A DNA stretch of 35,303 nt. Source: CAIOSQ01 sp041178225 (lineage in GTDB: Bacteria > Pseudomonadota > Alphaproteobacteria > CACIAM-22H2). Where the stretch lies: assembly GCA_041178225.1 (NCBI GenBank), contig JBEGVV010000181.1, forward strand, positions 1 through 35,303, in the 5' to 3' direction. The notes beneath the pieces are model-generated. The model was not told the DNA's origin and did no database searches. It saw nothing but the letters and a program-made list of their open reading frames with translations. The position numbers were made by a program, and so were the translations under genes. Shown in pieces: positions 7,210 through 14,799 of the stretch (the first letter of the stretch is position 1; every line of letters begins with the position of its first letter).

Positions 7210-8034
7210 ATGGCAGGCATCACCGAACCGAAGGTCCACATGGGCACGATCAGCGGCGGCGAGGGGCGCGCGCTCTACGCCGCCAACCCGGTCGTGCTGC
7301 TGCCCATGGGCAGCCACGAGGACCAGGGGCCGCACGCGCCGATGGGCGACTACCTGCTGGCCGAGAAGCTCGCCGAGCTGATCGCGCTCGCCGCCTGCGC
7401 CAGGGGCACGCGCACGGTCTGCGCGCCGGTGCTCGCCTTCGGCGGCGCCGACTATTTCGGGCCGATGCCCGGCGGCATCGCGATCACGCCGGCGACGCTG
7501 ACCGCGGTGATCACCGACATGGTCGCCTCGCTCCACCGCAACGGCCTGACGCGGATCGTGTTCATCAACGGCCATGGCGGCAACGTGGGCCCGATCGCCG
7601 AGGTGGCGCGCGAGGCCTACAGGCGCACCGGCCATGTCATGCCGAGCCTCTACCTCTGGCGCATCGCCTATGCCGCGATGCCGCGCCTGCTCGGCGCGGA
7701 AAAGGCGAAGGCGGTCGCCGGCCACGGCGCCGATCCGGTCACCAGCACGGCGATGCACCTCTTCCCCGAGCTCGTGCGCCGCGACCTGGTGCCCGACGGC
7801 AAGCCGCTCAAGCGCTGCGCCGAGCTCGACATCCCCTTCACCGCCCTTGGCTCCGGCAGCTTCGACGGCGCCGAGGTCGGGCTGCCGCACGAATACGAGG
7901 CGATCTACAACGACGGCGTCGCCGGTGGCGACCCGCGGCTCAGCTCGGCCGAGACCGGCAGGACGCTCACCGACTACCTCGTCGACGTCTGCTCGCGCTT
8001 CGTCGCGCACTACGCCGCGCGCACGAAGGCGTAG
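7210..8034 (+). CDS. Creatininase family protein (probable metal-dependent amidohydrolase)
   Basis: A 274-residue protein starting at ATG 7210 after a GGGGGAAGGA ribosome site. The creatininase fold is shown by VVLLPMGSHEDQGPHAPMGDY (residues 28-48) and IVFINGHGGNVGP (residues 116-128), plus a later AGHGADPVTSTAMHLFP block. Classical creatininase uses E34, H36, D45, H120 and E122 as metal ligands. Here E37 and H122 are kept, but the H36 position is Gln and the E122 position is Gly, so the metal site or reaction probably differs from creatinine hydrolysis. The superfamily also includes lactam and formamide hydrolases and mycofactocin peptidase. Second gene of a two-gene plus-strand unit; a hairpin follows the stop. 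Confidence 0.88.
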   Translation: MAGITEPKVHMGTISGGEGRALYAANPVVLLPMGSHEDQGPHAPMGDYLLAEKLAELIALAACARGTRTVCAPVLAFGGADYFGPMPGGIAITPATLTAVITDMVASLHRNGLTRIVFINGHGGNVGPIAEVAREAYRRTGHVMPSLYLWRIAYAAMPRLLGAEKAKAVAGHGADPVTSTAMHLFPELVRRDLVPDGKPLKRCAELDIPFTALGSGSFDGAEVGLPHEYEAIYNDGVAGGDPRLSSAETGRTLTDYLVDVCSRFVAHYAARTKA

Positions 8035-8042
8035 CCGGCAAG

Positions 8043-8065
8043 GGGGCGCCGCGGGACGGCGCCCC
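8043..8065. terminator. Hairpin between convergent creatininase-family and amidase genes
   Basis: GGGGCGCCG and CGGCGCCCC form a perfect 9-bp stem with a 5-nt CGGGA loop in the 39-bp gap between two converging genes. The T-tail is poor in either direction (TCTCG on plus), but position and symmetry fit a shared bidirectional terminator. Confidence 0.6.
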
Positions 8066-8073
8066 TCTCGCCG

Positions 8074-9582
8074 CTAGGCCGGGATGCCGCGCCAGGGGCG
8101 CTCGTCGAGCGGCGGCGTGGTGACGTCGTAGCGGTCGGTGATGCGCGGGGCCTTCGCCAGCCGCGCGATGTCGGGCACGGGCCGGCGCAGCTCGGGATCG
8201 TCGGCCACCGCGCGCTCGATCGTGTGCGCCGCGCGCAGCGTGAAGAGGTCGTTCGCCGCCGGCCCGGTGATCATCATCCCGAAGGGCGTGCCGGTCGGCT
8301 CGAGGCCCATCGGCAGCGACAGGCTGGGATTGCCCGTCAGCGAGATCATGTAGGTCGGCGAGAACCACTCGTAGTAGGTGCGCAGCTTCCGCCCGTCGAT
8401 CTCGCCGAGGTAGAGCTGCTTCCACGAGAAGGGCGGCACCGCAACGGTCGGCGAGAGGATCAGGTCGTAGCCCTCGAAGACGCGCTGCACCTCGCGGTAG
8501 ATGCGCGTCTGCTCGGCCTGCGCCCAGGCGACGTCGTCGGCCGAGTAGCGCAGCCCCTCCTCGTAGTTCGCGACGATGTTGGGCCCGAGCAGCGCGCGGT
8601 GCGTGGCGTAGTTCGCGCGCTGCGACTGCAGCATGCCGGTGGCACGCAGCACGCCGAAGGCCTCGTGCGCGTGGCCCATGTCGGGCGCGACCTCGTCGCA
8701 GGCGTGGAAGAGGGGCTTGAGCCTGCGGATGCGCGCGCGGAAGCTGCGCGCGATGCGCCTGTCGACAGGGCAGGTCCCCCAGTCGCCCGTCCAGGCGACG
8801 CGCAGGCGCGACAGGTCGATGGCCTCGGGGTTGAGGAACATGTCGCCGTCGACCGCCCGCGACAGCGGGTCGGTGGGATCGAAGGCCGCCTGCGCCGAGA
8901 GCAGCAGGCAGGTGTCCGCGACGGTCCTGCCCATCGGCCCGAGCGTCGGGATCATGTTCCAGCCCTGGGCGCGCTTGTCGGTGGGCACGAGGCCAGGCGA
9001 GGGGCGGAAGCCGACGACGCCGCAGAACGCGGCGGGGATGCGCAGCGACCCGCCGCCATCCGAGCCCGTGCAGATCGGCAGCATGCCCGTCGCCAGCGCG
9101 ACCGCCGAGCCGCCGGAGGAGCCGCCGGGGATGCGCTTCGGGTCGAAGGGATTGCCCGAGGGCCCGTAGACCGGGTTGTTGGAATTGGCGCCGGCGCCGA
9201 ATTCCGGGACGTTGGTCTTGCCGACCACGATCGCGCCCGCCGCGCGGCAGCGCGCGACCATCGGGTCGTCGCGCCGCGAGCGGTTGCGCGCGAAGATCGG
9301 CGAGCCCTGGCTGTTGACCAGCCCCTCGGCGTCGTCGAGGTCCTTCACGCCGAGCGGCAGCCCGTGCAGCGCCGGCATCTCGTGGCCGCGCATCATCGCG
9401 CGCTCGGCCGCCCGCGCCTCCTTCTCGGCGCGCGGCCAGCACGTGTCGGTCAGCGCCTTGACGGCATGGTTCACCTTGTCGGCGCGCGCGCGGCAGCTGC
9501 GCAGCAGCTCCACGGGCGAGAGCTTCCTCGCGCCGATCAGGCGGCGCGCCTCGATGGCTGGCAGGTCGCAGGGCTCGGTCAT
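8074..9582 (-). CDS. Amidase (amidase signature family)
   Basis: A 502-residue cytosolic amidase. The ATG at 9582 follows AAGGGGAGA and overlaps the stop of the upstream molybdenum hydroxylase gene (ATGA), indicating translational coupling. The Ser-cisSer-Lys triad is complete: K80 in LPLGVKDLDD, S155 in IPGGSSGGSA and nucleophile S179 in GSDGGGSLRIP, with the 24-residue spacing between the two serines seen in characterised members. The length is normal. The family hydrolyses linear amides, and some members act on carbamoyl or aryl acid amides. Here it is the last gene of the tetR-molybdenum hydroxylase-amidase unit, so it plausibly removes ammonia from a ring-opened intermediate; that role is inference. 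Confidence 0.93.
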   Translation of the reverse strand: MTEPCDLPAIEARRLIGARKLSPVELLRSCRARADKVNHAVKALTDTCWPRAEKEARAAERAMMRGHEMPALHGLPLGVKDLDDAEGLVNSQGSPIFARNRSRRDDPMVARCRAAGAIVVGKTNVPEFGAGANSNNPVYGPSGNPFDPKRIPGGSSGGSAVALATGMLPICTGSDGGGSLRIPAAFCGVVGFRPSPGLVPTDKRAQGWNMIPTLGPMGRTVADTCLLLSAQAAFDPTDPLSRAVDGDMFLNPEAIDLSRLRVAWTGDWGTCPVDRRIARSFRARIRRLKPLFHACDEVAPDMGHAHEAFGVLRATGMLQSQRANYATHRALLGPNIVANYEEGLRYSADDVAWAQAEQTRIYREVQRVFEGYDLILSPTVAVPPFSWKQLYLGEIDGRKLRTYYEWFSPTYMISLTGNPSLSLPMGLEPTGTPFGMMITGPAANDLFTLRAAHTIERAVADDPELRRPVPDIARLAKAPRITDRYDVTTPPLDERPWRGIPA

Positions 9583-11891
9583 CGTGGTCTCCCCTTGGCG
9601 GCTTCCTGGATGGCGTGCCAGACGCGCGCGGGCGTCATCGGCAGCTCGACATGCGCGACGCCGTCCGCGGCCAGCGCGTCGACGACGGCGTTGGCGACGG
9701 CGGCGGCGGCGCCGTTGGTCGGCAGCTCGCCCACCCCCTTGATGCCCAGGATGTTGTTGGGCGAGGGGTTGGAGGCGATCGCGTGCTCGAACATCGGAAG
9801 GTCCGCCGCGCGCGGCAGCGCGTAGTCCATCAGCGTCGCGGCGAGGAGCTGGCCGCTCTCGTCGTAGCGCGCGTCCTCGAGCAGCGCCTGCCCGATGCCG
9901 GTGGCGTAGCCGCCATGCAGCTGGCCTGCCAGCAGCATCGGGTTGACCACCGTGCCGACGTCCACGGCCGCGACGAAGCGCTCGAGCCGCACGACGCCCG
10001 TCCCGGGATCGACCTCGACCTCGCAGAGCGCGATGCCGGTGGGCCAGGTCTCGACCGTGTCGGCGAAGTCGGCGCGCCCCTCGATCGCGCCGGCGCGCGC
10101 GGCGAGCTCGAACAGGCCGATGCGCCGGTCGGTGCCGACGACGGCGAAGCCGCCGTCGCGGAACTCGATGTCGACCGTCGCGGCCTCGAGCACCTCGCCC
10201 GCGCGCGCGCGCGCCGCCTCGATCGCGGCGTCGGAGGCGCGCTTCATCGTCGTGCCCGAGACGATCATGGAGGAGGAGCCGCCGGTGCCGCCGCCGCGCG
10301 GGATCGTCGCGCTGTCGCCCTGGACGATGCGCACGCGCTCCGGCGGCACGCCGAACACGGCGGCGACGACCTGCGCGTAGGCGGTGGCGTGGCCCTGGCC
10401 CTGGCTCTGCGTGCCGGTGCGCGCCTCGATCGTGCCGTCGGCGCCGATCGTGATGATCGAGGTCTCGTCGCCCCAGCCGCCCGAGCCGTGGAGGTGGCAG
10501 GAGAAGCCGCGACCGCGGCGCAGGCCGCGCGCCGCCGAGGCCGCGCGCCGCGCGGCGTAGCCGGCCTCGTCGCCGATGCGCAGCGCCTCGTCCATCAGCC
10601 GCTGGAAGTCGCCGCTGTCGTAGAGGTAGCCGAGCGCGGTGCGATAGGGGAAGGCATCGCGCCGCACCATGTTGAGCCGGCGCAGCGCGACCGGGTCGCG
10701 GCCCGTCGCGCGCGCGGCCTCGTCGACGAGGCGCTCGACGAGCACGCCTGTCTCCGGCTTGCCGGCGCCGCGGAAGGCGTCGACCGGCGCGGTGTTGGAG
10801 AAGGCGCAGCGCATCGCGATGAAGGCGGCGGGGATGTCGTAGAGCGAGGTCAGCACCTTCGCCATGCCGCCCGTCGTGATCGTCGGCGTCACCGCCGAGA
10901 CATAGGCGCCGTAGTTCGCGACCGCGTCGACGCGGATGGCGAGGAAGCGCCCGTCGGCGTCGAGCGCGAGCGCGGCCTCGGCCACGAGGTCGCGCGAATG
11001 CGTGTCGGCGAGGTGGTGCTCGGTGCGCTCCTGCACCCAGCGTACCGTGCGCCCGAGCGTCCTCGCGGCGAAGCAGGCCAGCGCCTGCTCGGGATAGGGC
11101 GGCAGCTTGGGCCCGAACCCGCCGCCGACGTCCTCGCTCACCACGCGCAGCGCCGCGCGCGGGATCTTCAGCACGTGGTCGCAAAGCAGGCGGTGGATGA
11201 CATGCACGCCCTGCGAGGGCGTGGTCAGCGTGACGACGCCCGTGGCTGCGTCCCATTCGGCGAGCGCGGCGCGCGGCTCGACGTAGCTCGCGAGGATGCG
11301 GTTGGCGCGGAACGACACGCGCGCCACGTGCGCGGCGCGCGCGAAGGCCGCGGCGGTCGCGGCCTCGTCGCCCTTGCGCCAGTCGCAGACGAGGTTGCCC
11401 GGCGCCTCGTCGTGCAGCAGCGGCGCGCCGGGCAGCAGCGCCGCGTCGCCCGTGGTCACCGCGTCGAGCGGCTCCCAGTCGACCTCGATGGCCTCCGCGG
11501 CGTCGCGCGCGCGGTCGAGCGTGTCGGCGACGACCATGGCCACGATCTCGCCGACATGGCGCACGCGGCCCGGGGACATCGGCAGGCGCGGCGGCTCGAC
11601 ATGCCGCCTGCCATCGACGCCCTTGATCTCGACGAGGCAGGGATTGTGGCCGAGCCCTGCCGCCACCGTGTCCTCGGCGGTGTAGACCGCGGCGACGCCG
11701 GGCATCGCGCGCGCGGCGCCGGCGTCGATCGCGCGGATGCGGGCATGGGCGTGGGGCGAGCGCAGGAAGATCGCCTGCAGCGCGCCAACCGGCGCGCGGT
11801 CGGCGGCGAAGCGCCCGCCGCCGACCAGGAGGCGGGGATCCTCCAGCCGCCGCAGCGGCTGCCCGAGGCCGGGAAGGACGTCGTAGGCCAT
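9579..11891 (-). CDS. Xanthine dehydrogenase-family molybdopterin-binding (large) subunit
   Basis: A 770-residue molybdenum hydroxylase catalytic subunit (Ald_Xan_dh_C plus MoCoBD domains). It starts at ATG 11891 after AGGAGA. Residues 10-125 form the N-terminal a/b-hammerhead domain (GQPLRRLEDPRLLVGGGRFAAD). Residues near 255 carry the Moco-binding GGGFG motif, residues near 370 the active-site loop AFRGAGK (the AYRGAGR-like form, not the Cys-containing CO dehydrogenase loop), and E722 in KGVGELPTNG is the conserved catalytic glutamate. Such enzymes hydroxylate N-heterocycles, purines, aldehydes or related carbons with water as oxygen donor. They need FAD and [2Fe-2S] partner subunits, and neither is encoded nearby. 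It lies 27 bp downstream of tetR and is coupled to the amidase. Confidence 0.93.
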   Translation of the reverse strand: MAYDVLPGLGQPLRRLEDPRLLVGGGRFAADRAPVGALQAIFLRSPHAHARIRAIDAGAARAMPGVAAVYTAEDTVAAGLGHNPCLVEIKGVDGRRHVEPPRLPMSPGRVRHVGEIVAMVVADTLDRARDAAEAIEVDWEPLDAVTTGDAALLPGAPLLHDEAPGNLVCDWRKGDEAATAAAFARAAHVARVSFRANRILASYVEPRAALAEWDAATGVVTLTTPSQGVHVIHRLLCDHVLKIPRAALRVVSEDVGGGFGPKLPPYPEQALACFAARTLGRTVRWVQERTEHHLADTHSRDLVAEAALALDADGRFLAIRVDAVANYGAYVSAVTPTITTGGMAKVLTSLYDIPAAFIAMRCAFSNTAPVDAFRGAGKPETGVLVERLVDEAARATGRDPVALRRLNMVRRDAFPYRTALGYLYDSGDFQRLMDEALRIGDEAGYAARRAASAARGLRRGRGFSCHLHGSGGWGDETSIITIGADGTIEARTGTQSQGQGHATAYAQVVAAVFGVPPERVRIVQGDSATIPRGGGTGGSSSMIVSGTTMKRASDAAIEAARARAGEVLEAATVDIEFRDGGFAVVGTDRRIGLFELAARAGAIEGRADFADTVETWPTGIALCEVEVDPGTGVVRLERFVAAVDVGTVVNPMLLAGQLHGGYATGIGQALLEDARYDESGQLLAATLMDYALPRAADLPMFEHAIASNPSPNNILGIKGVGELPTNGAAAAVANAVVDALAADGVAHVELPMTPARVWHAIQEAAKGRPR

Positions 11892-11918
11892 GCGTCTCCT
11901 CGTGCGAACCGCGCCACA

Positions 11919-12626
11919 CTACTCCCGGCGGCGGCGCGCGGTCAGCGCCGATCGACGCGGTGGCGCCGCCACGGCCGCGCCGGGCGGGCGGAGATAGGCG
12001 ACGACCATGTCGCCGACCAGCGCCTCGTAGGCGGCGACGCGGCGCGGGGCAAGCATGTCGCCCGCGAAGGCGGAGGACAGCGTCCAGCGGTTGGCGCAGT
12101 AGAAATAGCCGAGGCCCGCGAGCGCGATGTAGAGCGCGGTGGCGTCGACGTCGGCGCGGAAGACGCCCGCCGCGCGGCCGCGCGCGAGCAGGTCCTCGAT
12201 CGTGGCGAAGAGCGGGTTGTAGAGCGCGCGGATGCGCGGCATCGCGCGCACGTGGCGCGCGCGGTGCAGGTTCTCCTCGTTCATCAGCGCGACGATCTCG
12301 GGATGCGCGCGGAACAGGCGGAAGGTGCCGCGCGCGAGGCGGCGCATGCCCTCCGCAGGGTCGAGCGCGCCGAAGGCGTCGGCGTCCTGGCCCGCGCGCA
12401 GCAGCGCGTAGATGCGCTCCAGCGCCGCCTTCCAGAGGCCTTCCTTGGAGCCGAAATGGTGGAAGACGAGTCCCTTCGCCACGCCGGCGTCGCGCGCGAG
12501 CGCGTCCATGCGCGCGCCGGCCAGCCCGCGCGCGGCGAACTCCCGCACCGCGGCATCGAGGATGGCGTCGCGCGCGCCCGCGGCGTCGCGCGTGCCCGGC
12601 CTGCGGCGTTGACGGGAAACGGCCAT
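11919..12626 (-). CDS. TetR/AcrR family transcriptional regulator
   Basis: A 235-residue repressor-type protein. After a basic N-terminal arm (SRQRRRPGTRDAAGARDAIL), residues 22-68 are the TetR N-domain with the helix-turn-helix at about 39-58 (MDALARDAGVAKGLVFHHFGSKEGLW). The remaining helices form the ligand-binding and dimerisation domain, including IVALMNEENLHRARHVR. It is the first gene of the minus-strand unit and faces hyuA with only 64 bp between the starts. That gap holds a perfect palindrome, so it probably represses both directions and is released by a pathway substrate or intermediate. The C-terminal tail (RRSALTARRRRE) is unusually basic. Ligand not predictable. Confidence 0.92.
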   Translation of the reverse strand: MAVSRQRRRPGTRDAAGARDAILDAAVREFAARGLAGARMDALARDAGVAKGLVFHHFGSKEGLWKAALERIYALLRAGQDADAFGALDPAEGMRRLARGTFRLFRAHPEIVALMNEENLHRARHVRAMPRIRALYNPLFATIEDLLARGRAAGVFRADVDATALYIALAGLGYFYCANRWTLSSAFAGDMLAPRRVAAYEALVGDMVVAYLRPPGAAVAAPPRRSALTARRRRE

Positions 12627-12644
12627 GGGTGCCAGAGTCCCCGT

Positions 12645-12664
12645 TGTTGACCAGCCGGTCAACA
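12645..12664. promoter_or_regulatory. Probable TetR operator, perfect 8-4-8 palindrome
   Basis: TGTTGACCAGCCGGTCAACA is a perfect inverted repeat of 8-bp arms around a 4-bp spacer, centred between the tetR start (12626, minus) and the hyuA start (12691, plus). TTGACC in each arm resembles a -35 element for the opposite directions, so bound repressor would block both transcripts. The core TTGACCAGCCGGTCAA differs by one base from the RutR-box consensus TTGACCAnnTGGTCAA as I remember it; that comparison is from memory. Confidence 0.7.
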
Positions 12665-12690
12665 GAAGACCGCGCTGGGGAGGCGGGCTG

Positions 12691-14799
12691 GTGGCAGGCA
12701 AGGGGACGGGCACGGCGCGCATCGGGGTCGACGTCGGCGGCACCTTCACGGACGTCGTGCTGGCGACGCCCGACGGCCGGCTCTTCGTCAACAAGACGAC
12801 CACGACGCCGCGCGACCCCGGCGAGGGCGTCGCCGCGGGCATCGCCGCCGTCCTCGCCGAGGCCGGGCTCGCGCCCGCCGCCGTGGCGGAGATCGTCCAC
12901 GGCACGACGGTCGGCTCGAACACGATCCTGCAGAAGGCCGGCGCGCGCACCGGGCTGCTGGCCACGCGCGGCTTCCGCGACGTGCTGGAGATCGGGCGCA
13001 TCCGCACGCCGGGCATGTTCGACATGGCGTGGTCCAAGCCCGAGCCGCTGGTGCCGCGGCGCTGGCGCCTCGAGGCGCGCGAGCGCGTCGCCGCCGACGG
13101 CTCGGTGGTGACGCCGCTCGACGAGGCCGGCGTGCGCGAGGCCGCCGCCTTCCTCCTCGCCGAGGGCGTCGAGTCCGTCGCCGTCGCCTTCATCAACAGC
13201 TACGCCAACGACACCCACGAGCGTCGCGCCGCCGCGATCCTGCGCGAGGCCGCGCCCGGGCTGCTGGTCACCGCGTCGTGCGAGGTGATGGCGGAGATCC
13301 AGGAATACGAGCGCACCAGCACCGCGGTCGTGAACGCCTACATCCTGCCGGCGATGCGCGGCTACCTCTCGCGCCTCGCCGAGCGCCTCGCGGCGATCGG
13401 CGTCGCCGCGCCGGTGCAGGTGATGGCCTCGAATGGCGGCATGGTCGGCCTCGCCGCGGCGCGCGAGCGACCGGTCTTCGCGGTGGGCTCGGGCCCGGCG
13501 GGCGGCGTCGCGGGCGCGGCCAGGCTCGGGCCGGTCATCGCGACGCCCGACCTCATCGTCTTCGACATGGGCGGCACGACCGCCAAGGCGGCGATCGTCG
13601 AGGGCGGCCAGCCCTCGCTCGTCACCGAGTACGAGTTCCGCGACGGCATCAGCACGCCCTCGCGCTTCACCAAGGGCGCCGGCTACATGCTGAAGGTGCC
13701 GGCGATCGACATCGCCGAGGTCGGCTCGGGCGGCGGCTCGCTCGCGCGCATCGACGCCGGCGGGCTCCTCGTCGTCGGCCCGCAGAGCGCGGGCGGCGAT
13801 CCCGGCCCTGCCTGCTATGGCCGCGGCACGGAGCTGCCGACCGTGACCGACGCCAACATGGTGCTGGGCTACCTCAACCCCGAGGCGCTGGCGGGCGGCT
13901 CGCTGCGCGTCGACGCCGCGCTGTCGCGCCGCGCGGTGGAGGCGCATGTCGCGCGCCCGCTCGGCCTGGGGGTCGAGGAGGCCGCGCACGGCATCCGCCA
14001 GATCGCGAACGTCAACATGGCGCGCGCCATCCGCGCGGTGACGGTCGAGCGCGGCAAGGACCCGCGCGACCTCGCGCTGATGGCCTTCGGCGGCGGCGGC
14101 CCGCTGCACGCCGTCGACGTGGCGCGGCTGCTGGGCATGCGCCGCGTGCTGGTGAGCCCGGTCTCCGGCGTCTTCTCCGCCGCCGGCATGCTCGCCGCGG
14201 AGGCCGTGCACGAGTTCGTGCGCCCGATGCTGGTGCCGCTCGACGCCGCCGACCCGGCCGTCGTCGCCGCCGGCTTCGCGGCGATGGAGGCGGAGGGCCA
14301 GGCCGCGCTGGCGGGCGAGGGCTACGACCGCGCCGCGATCCGGCTGCGCCTCGCCGCCGACCTGCGCTACCTCGGCCAGTCCTCGCAGCTCACGGTGCCG
14401 GTGCCCGAGGGCGGCTTCGCGCGCGACGACATGGCAATGCGCTTCGAGCGCCTCTACCGCGACACCTTCGGCTACGTGGCCGAGGGCGAGCCGGTGGAGC
14501 TGGTCAACCTGCGGCTCTCCGCCATCGGCGTCGCGCAGAGCCGCATCGACTTCGCGCGGCTCGCGCTCGACCCCCGCGCGCTGGCCGGCGCGCATGGCGA
14601 GCGTCGCGTGTCCTTCGCGCGCGGTGCCGCGCCGGTCATGGCGCGGCTCGTGCCGCGCGCGGCGCTGGCCGCCGGGCCGGTGCAGGGCCCGGCGATCGTG
14701 GAGAGCTACGACACGACGATCGTCGTGCCGCCCGGCTGCGTCGCGCGCGCGGCGGCCGCGGGCTGCGTCGAGATCGAGATGGGAGACGACGATGCCTGA
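12691..14799 (+). CDS. hyuA: Hydantoinase/oxoprolinase family protein, subunit A (ATP-binding)
   Basis: A 702-residue cytosolic subunit of an ATP-dependent ring-opening amidohydrolase. I place the start at GTG 12691, seven bases after GGGGAGG. The in-frame ATG at 12625 would run through the operator and overlap tetR. The ASKHA-type ATPase motifs are seen at D14-D21 (DVGGTFTD, phosphate 1) and F291-T297 (FDMGGTT, phosphate 2), with AEVGSGGGSLARID between about 345 and 360 and QSAGGDPGPACYGRG after it. The family includes 5-oxoprolinase, N-methylhydantoinase and acetophenone/acetone carboxylase-like enzymes, which activate a cyclic amide or ketone by phosphorylation. Its stop overlaps hyuB by 8 bp, so the two subunits should be made together. 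Confidence 0.92.
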   Translation: MAGKGTGTARIGVDVGGTFTDVVLATPDGRLFVNKTTTTPRDPGEGVAAGIAAVLAEAGLAPAAVAEIVHGTTVGSNTILQKAGARTGLLATRGFRDVLEIGRIRTPGMFDMAWSKPEPLVPRRWRLEARERVAADGSVVTPLDEAGVREAAAFLLAEGVESVAVAFINSYANDTHERRAAAILREAAPGLLVTASCEVMAEIQEYERTSTAVVNAYILPAMRGYLSRLAERLAAIGVAAPVQVMASNGGMVGLAAARERPVFAVGSGPAGGVAGAARLGPVIATPDLIVFDMGGTTAKAAIVEGGQPSLVTEYEFRDGISTPSRFTKGAGYMLKVPAIDIAEVGSGGGSLARIDAGGLLVVGPQSAGGDPGPACYGRGTELPTVTDANMVLGYLNPEALAGGSLRVDAALSRRAVEAHVARPLGLGVEEAAHGIRQIANVNMARAIRAVTVERGKDPRDLALMAFGGGGPLHAVDVARLLGMRRVLVSPVSGVFSAAGMLAAEAVHEFVRPMLVPLDAADPAVVAAGFAAMEAEGQAALAGEGYDRAAIRLRLAADLRYLGQSSQLTVPVPEGGFARDDMAMRFERLYRDTFGYVAEGEPVELVNLRLSAIGVAQSRIDFARLALDPRALAGAHGERRVSFARGAAPVMARLVPRAALAAGPVQGPAIVESYDTTIVVPPGCVARAAAAGCVEIEMGDDDA

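Noticed and set aside
10198..10215. Runs of alternating GC (CGCGCG) as here and at many other places
   Set aside because: They are in-frame arginine/alanine codons of real genes, not independent repeats or Z-DNA signals that can be supported.
9615..12650. A 1011-codon plus-strand open frame opposite the molybdenum hydroxylase and tetR genes
   Set aside because: It is the antisense of two well-supported genes, has low-complexity R/A/V composition and no recognisable domain.
12625..12690. Upstream ATG at 12625 as hyuA start
   Set aside because: It would overlap the tetR start and translate through the operator palindrome, and the added residues are unlike the family. GTG 12691 has a well-placed GGGGAGG.
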